A program made the translations under genes and the position numbers. From assembly GCA_038214535.1 (NCBI GenBank), contig JBBQRS010000166.1:1-8231 (forward strand): a DNA stretch of 8,231 nt, read 5' to 3'. Below the pieces are notes generated by a model. The model was not told where the DNA came from, did no database searches, and saw only the letters and a program-made list of their open reading frames with translations. Shown here one piece after another: positions 6,374 through 8,231 of this stretch (position 1 is its first letter; the number at the start of each line of letters is the position of its first letter). This stretch comes from JBBQRS01 sp038214535. Its GTDB lineage: Bacteria > Chloroflexota > Anaerolineae > CG2-30-64-16.

Positions 6374-7081
6374 ATGCAGATGACGGGCGACGATTACAGC
6401 GAGATGTCCGGTGGGGGCGATCAGGCGTTGGTGAGGGGCGGCGTGCTCGAACTGGCGCAGTTCGGCGGCGCGGGCGCGGAGCTCAGTACGGGGCTGGTGC
6501 TCACCTGGGGCGACCGGCTGGTCTTCGCCCTCGATCATCGCGCCGATCCGCTCGGCGCGCGCGGGCAGGCCGGGATTATGGCGTTCACCGGCGTCGGCGG
6601 CCACCTGGACCCCGGCGAGGGTTGGGGTCAGGCCGTCCGCCGCGAGGCGCTGGAGGAAGCGAACTGCCCGGTTGCCCTGGCCGATAGCCCGGTCACCTAC
6701 CTGTGCCGTCATGATCACACCCCCGTTCCCATCGCCTACAGGTGGCGCGAACTCGCACGCCCGTTGCTGGTCTGGCTGGCGACCTTCAACCTGCGCCGTG
6801 GCCCCGAACGCCAACGGATGCCGGTCGAAATGGTGACCGCCGTCTTCCGCGCCGCTGCGCTGGCCCGCCCCGCGCCCGGCGCGGAGATGGAAACGTTGCT
6901 GGTGATGGATCAGGAGGCGCTGCTTTACACGTATGAAGCGCCGCGCACGTTTGCCGACTTGCAGGCGCGCGGTGCGACGATCATTGGCGCTGCGCCGCAG
7001 CCGGAAGCATTGCTGGCCCCCGGCGGCAGCGCGTATTTCTACGCGCAGTGGTTGGCGTGGCAAGAGGGGGACGTCGCATGA
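6374..7081 (+). CDS. Nudix-fold protein with a variant Nudix box
   Basis: The product is 235 aa from ATG 6374. The Nudix box is visible at ~76-98: G76, E82, R90-E91, then E94-E95, fitting G-x5-E-x7-R-E-x-x-E-E. The glycine expected two residues after the second glutamate is N97. The metal-binding glutamates are intact, so hydrolysis of a nucleoside-diphosphate-linked substrate is plausible; which one is unknown. A strand with GLVLTWGDRLVFALDHR (40-56) precedes the box. The C-terminal ~120 residues are longer than in minimal Nudix enzymes and end in YAQWLAWQ. The start is uncertain: GTG 6368 overlaps the rnhA stop (GTGA) with GAGG 4 nt upstream, while ATG 6374 and ATG 6380 are alternatives. 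The stop overlaps the tsaD start (ATGA). Confidence 0.82.
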   Translation: MQMTGDDYSEMSGGGDQALVRGGVLELAQFGGAGAELSTGLVLTWGDRLVFALDHRADPLGARGQAGIMAFTGVGGHLDPGEGWGQAVRREALEEANCPVALADSPVTYLCRHDHTPVPIAYRWRELARPLLVWLATFNLRRGPERQRMPVEMVTAVFRAAALARPAPGAEMETLLVMDQEALLYTYEAPRTFADLQARGATIIGAAPQPEALLAPGGSAYFYAQWLAWQEGDVA

Positions 7082-8163
7082 AGAGTTTGATCCTCGCCAT
7101 CGAGACCTCGTGCGACGAGACGGCCGCGGCCGTCATCGAAGATGGGCGGCGCATCCGCTCGAACGTCGTCGCCTCACAGATTGACCTGCACCGTCCCTAC
7201 GGCGGCGTCTATCCCGAACTGGCCTCGCGCCAGCACGTCTTGGATATTGCGCCGGTCATCGAGCGCGCCCTGGGCGACGCGGCGGTGGGCTGGGATGACC
7301 TGACCGCGCTGGCGGTCACGCGTGGGCCGGGGCTGGCCGGCTCGCTGCTGGTGGGCGTCAACACGGCGAAGGCCATCGCCCTGGCGCGGGGGCTGCCCCT
7401 GGTTGCCGTCAACCACCTCGAGGGTCACCTCTATTCCAACTGGCTCGACGAGGGTGGGCGCATTGACCCCGCCGCGATCACGCGCCCCAGCCTGCCCGAT
7501 CTCGACGCCGCGGGCCGCGCCTTCCCGCTCCTCGTGCTGATCGTCTCCGGCGGCCACACGGAACTGGTGTTGATGCGCGGGCACGGGCAGTACGAGCGTC
7601 TCGGGGCGACGCTGGATGACGCCGCGGGCGAAGCCTTCGACAAGGTGGCGCGCATCCTGGGCCTGCCCTATCCGGGCGGGCCGTCAGTGCAAAAGGTCGC
7701 TGAGGGCGGCGATCCGGCGGTGTTCGAGTTCCCGCGCGGGCTGTCGAACTACGCCATTCACCCCGAACATCGCTTCAACTTCAGTTTCAGCGGCCTCAAG
7801 ACGGCGGTGTTGCGACAGGTGCGCGAGTTGGATGAAGCCGATCTACCGGTGGCCGACCTCGCCGCCGGTTTCCAGGAGGCCGTGGTCGACGTGTTGGTGA
7901 GCAAGACGGCGCTGGCTGCGAAGCAATACGGCGTCGAAAGGGTCTGCGTCTGCGGAGGGGTGGCCGCCAATCGCCGGCTGCGCGCCGCGGTCGTCGAGCG
8001 GCTGCCCGTGCCGGTCTCCATCCCGCCCTTCTTCCTCTGCACCGATAACGCCGCCATGATCGGCGCAGCCGCGCATTACCGCCTCATCCACGAAGGCCCC
8101 GCCGCGCTCGACTTCGACGTAGACCCGAACCTCACGCTGGAGATGCTGACATCCCCTTCGTAG
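7078..8163 (+). CDS. tsaD: tRNA N6-threonylcarbamoyladenosine transferase subunit TsaD
   Basis: The 361-aa ASKHA-fold protein transfers threonylcarbamoyl from the AMP adduct to A37 of ANN-decoding tRNAs, working with TsaB, TsaE and TsaC (not in this window). Signatures are all present: AIETSCDETAAAVI (7-20), metal ligands H113 and H117 in NHLEGHLYSNW, VSGGHTELVLM, DDAAGEAFDKVARILGLPYPGGPSVQ, NFSFSGLKTAV, GGVAANRRLR, and metal ligand D323 in CTDNAAMI. About 20 residues more than in typical members lie between the histidines and the VSGGHT strand. ATG 7078 overlaps the Nudix stop (ATGA) and has a GAGGGGG ribosome binding site. The usual family end (DVDPNLTL) is followed by a few extra residues whose last codons and stop fall in a repeated 17-bp sequence. 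Confidence 0.97.
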   Translation: MKSLILAIETSCDETAAAVIEDGRRIRSNVVASQIDLHRPYGGVYPELASRQHVLDIAPVIERALGDAAVGWDDLTALAVTRGPGLAGSLLVGVNTAKAIALARGLPLVAVNHLEGHLYSNWLDEGGRIDPAAITRPSLPDLDAAGRAFPLLVLIVSGGHTELVLMRGHGQYERLGATLDDAAGEAFDKVARILGLPYPGGPSVQKVAEGGDPAVFEFPRGLSNYAIHPEHRFNFSFSGLKTAVLRQVRELDEADLPVADLAAGFQEAVVDVLVSKTALAAKQYGVERVCVCGGVAANRRLRAAVVERLPVPVSIPPFFLCTDNAAMIGAAAHYRLIHEGPAALDFDVDPNLTLEMLTSPS

Positions 8164-8169
8164 TGGCGG
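8153..8169. repeat. 17-bp repeat matching the flank of palindrome copy 1, spanning the tsaD stop codon
   Basis: These 17 bases are the exact reverse complement of 40-56, the right arm end and flank of the left-edge palindrome. The match stops on both sides. They cover the last two complete codons and the TAG stop of tsaD. In the same orientation at copy 1 the palindrome arm would follow, but here a G-rich sequence follows instead, so this looks like a partial or eroded copy. The remaining bases to 8231 contain no gene that I can support. Confidence 0.55.
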
Positions 8170-8231
8170 GGGGAGAGCGGAGGGGGCCCACCCCGCGGCA
8201 AAGCCCCACACAAAAGCGGCCGCGGGCCCAG

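Noticed and set aside
6185..7063. Minus-strand open frame (292 aa) opposite RNase H and the Nudix gene
   Set aside because: It is antisense to supported genes, rich in R, A and Q, and without a recognisable domain.
8164..8231. Possible structured or coding sequence after tsaD
   Set aside because: It is G/C-rich with short complementary runs only; no open frame, ribosome binding site or convincing hairpin could be supported before the window ends.

Overview
This is a GC-rich bacterial chromosomal window, densely packed and mostly housekeeping. The organism is most likely a member of the Chloroflexota or a similar high-GC lineage. That guess rests on the style of the TsaD and HDAC-like proteins, the stand-alone Gre-C protein, and the scattered palindromes with GGCTTTAGCC/GGCTAAAGCC arms. 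No rRNA, tRNA, CRISPR array, transposase or phage gene is visible.

Left part (1-1499). A perfect 16-bp inverted repeat sits at the extreme left edge. Next come two minus-strand genes: an uncharacterised cysteine-rich protein of about 247 aa (536-1279), and downstream of it a small protein that is essentially a GreA/GreB C-terminal domain without the coiled coil (85-504). A good sigma-70-like promoter (1406-1434) and a strong ribosome binding site place the true start of the cysteine-rich gene at 1279, well inside the longer open frame. The ~220-bp divergent intergenic region also serves the photolyase gene on the plus strand.

Middle (1500-3219). A complete class I DNA photolyase has its electron-transfer tryptophans in register with the E. 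coli enzyme. After it comes a second palindrome with the same arm core as the first (2938-3003), then a sigma-70-like promoter (3049-3077). A tiny 24-codon ORF (3149-3223) with an excellent ribosome binding site follows. Its sequence looks like the first strand and helix of a CBS domain, and its stop codon overlaps the TTG start of the next gene.

Right part (3220-8163). Seven plus-strand genes are packed as one apparent operon, with gaps of at most 24 bp and several stop/start overlaps: HDAC-superfamily deacetylase, Mth938-like domain protein, isoaspartyl peptidase/asparaginase, acylphosphatase, RNase HI, a Nudix-family protein and TsaD (tRNA t6A synthesis). All except the Mth938-like protein are hydrolases or transferases whose catalytic residues can be located. 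They share no single pathway; protein repair or deacylation, nucleotide or nucleic-acid clean-up and tRNA modification recur. The last codons and the stop codon of tsaD lie in a 17-bp sequence that also flanks the palindrome at the left edge, which suggests that a mobile or repeated sequence contributed the end of that gene.

The most noteworthy items are the CBS-like mini-ORF coupled to the deacetylase gene, the palindrome family with its partial copy at the tsaD stop codon, and the cysteine-rich unknown gene paired with the truncated Gre protein. I found no clear evidence of a new defence or mobile system.
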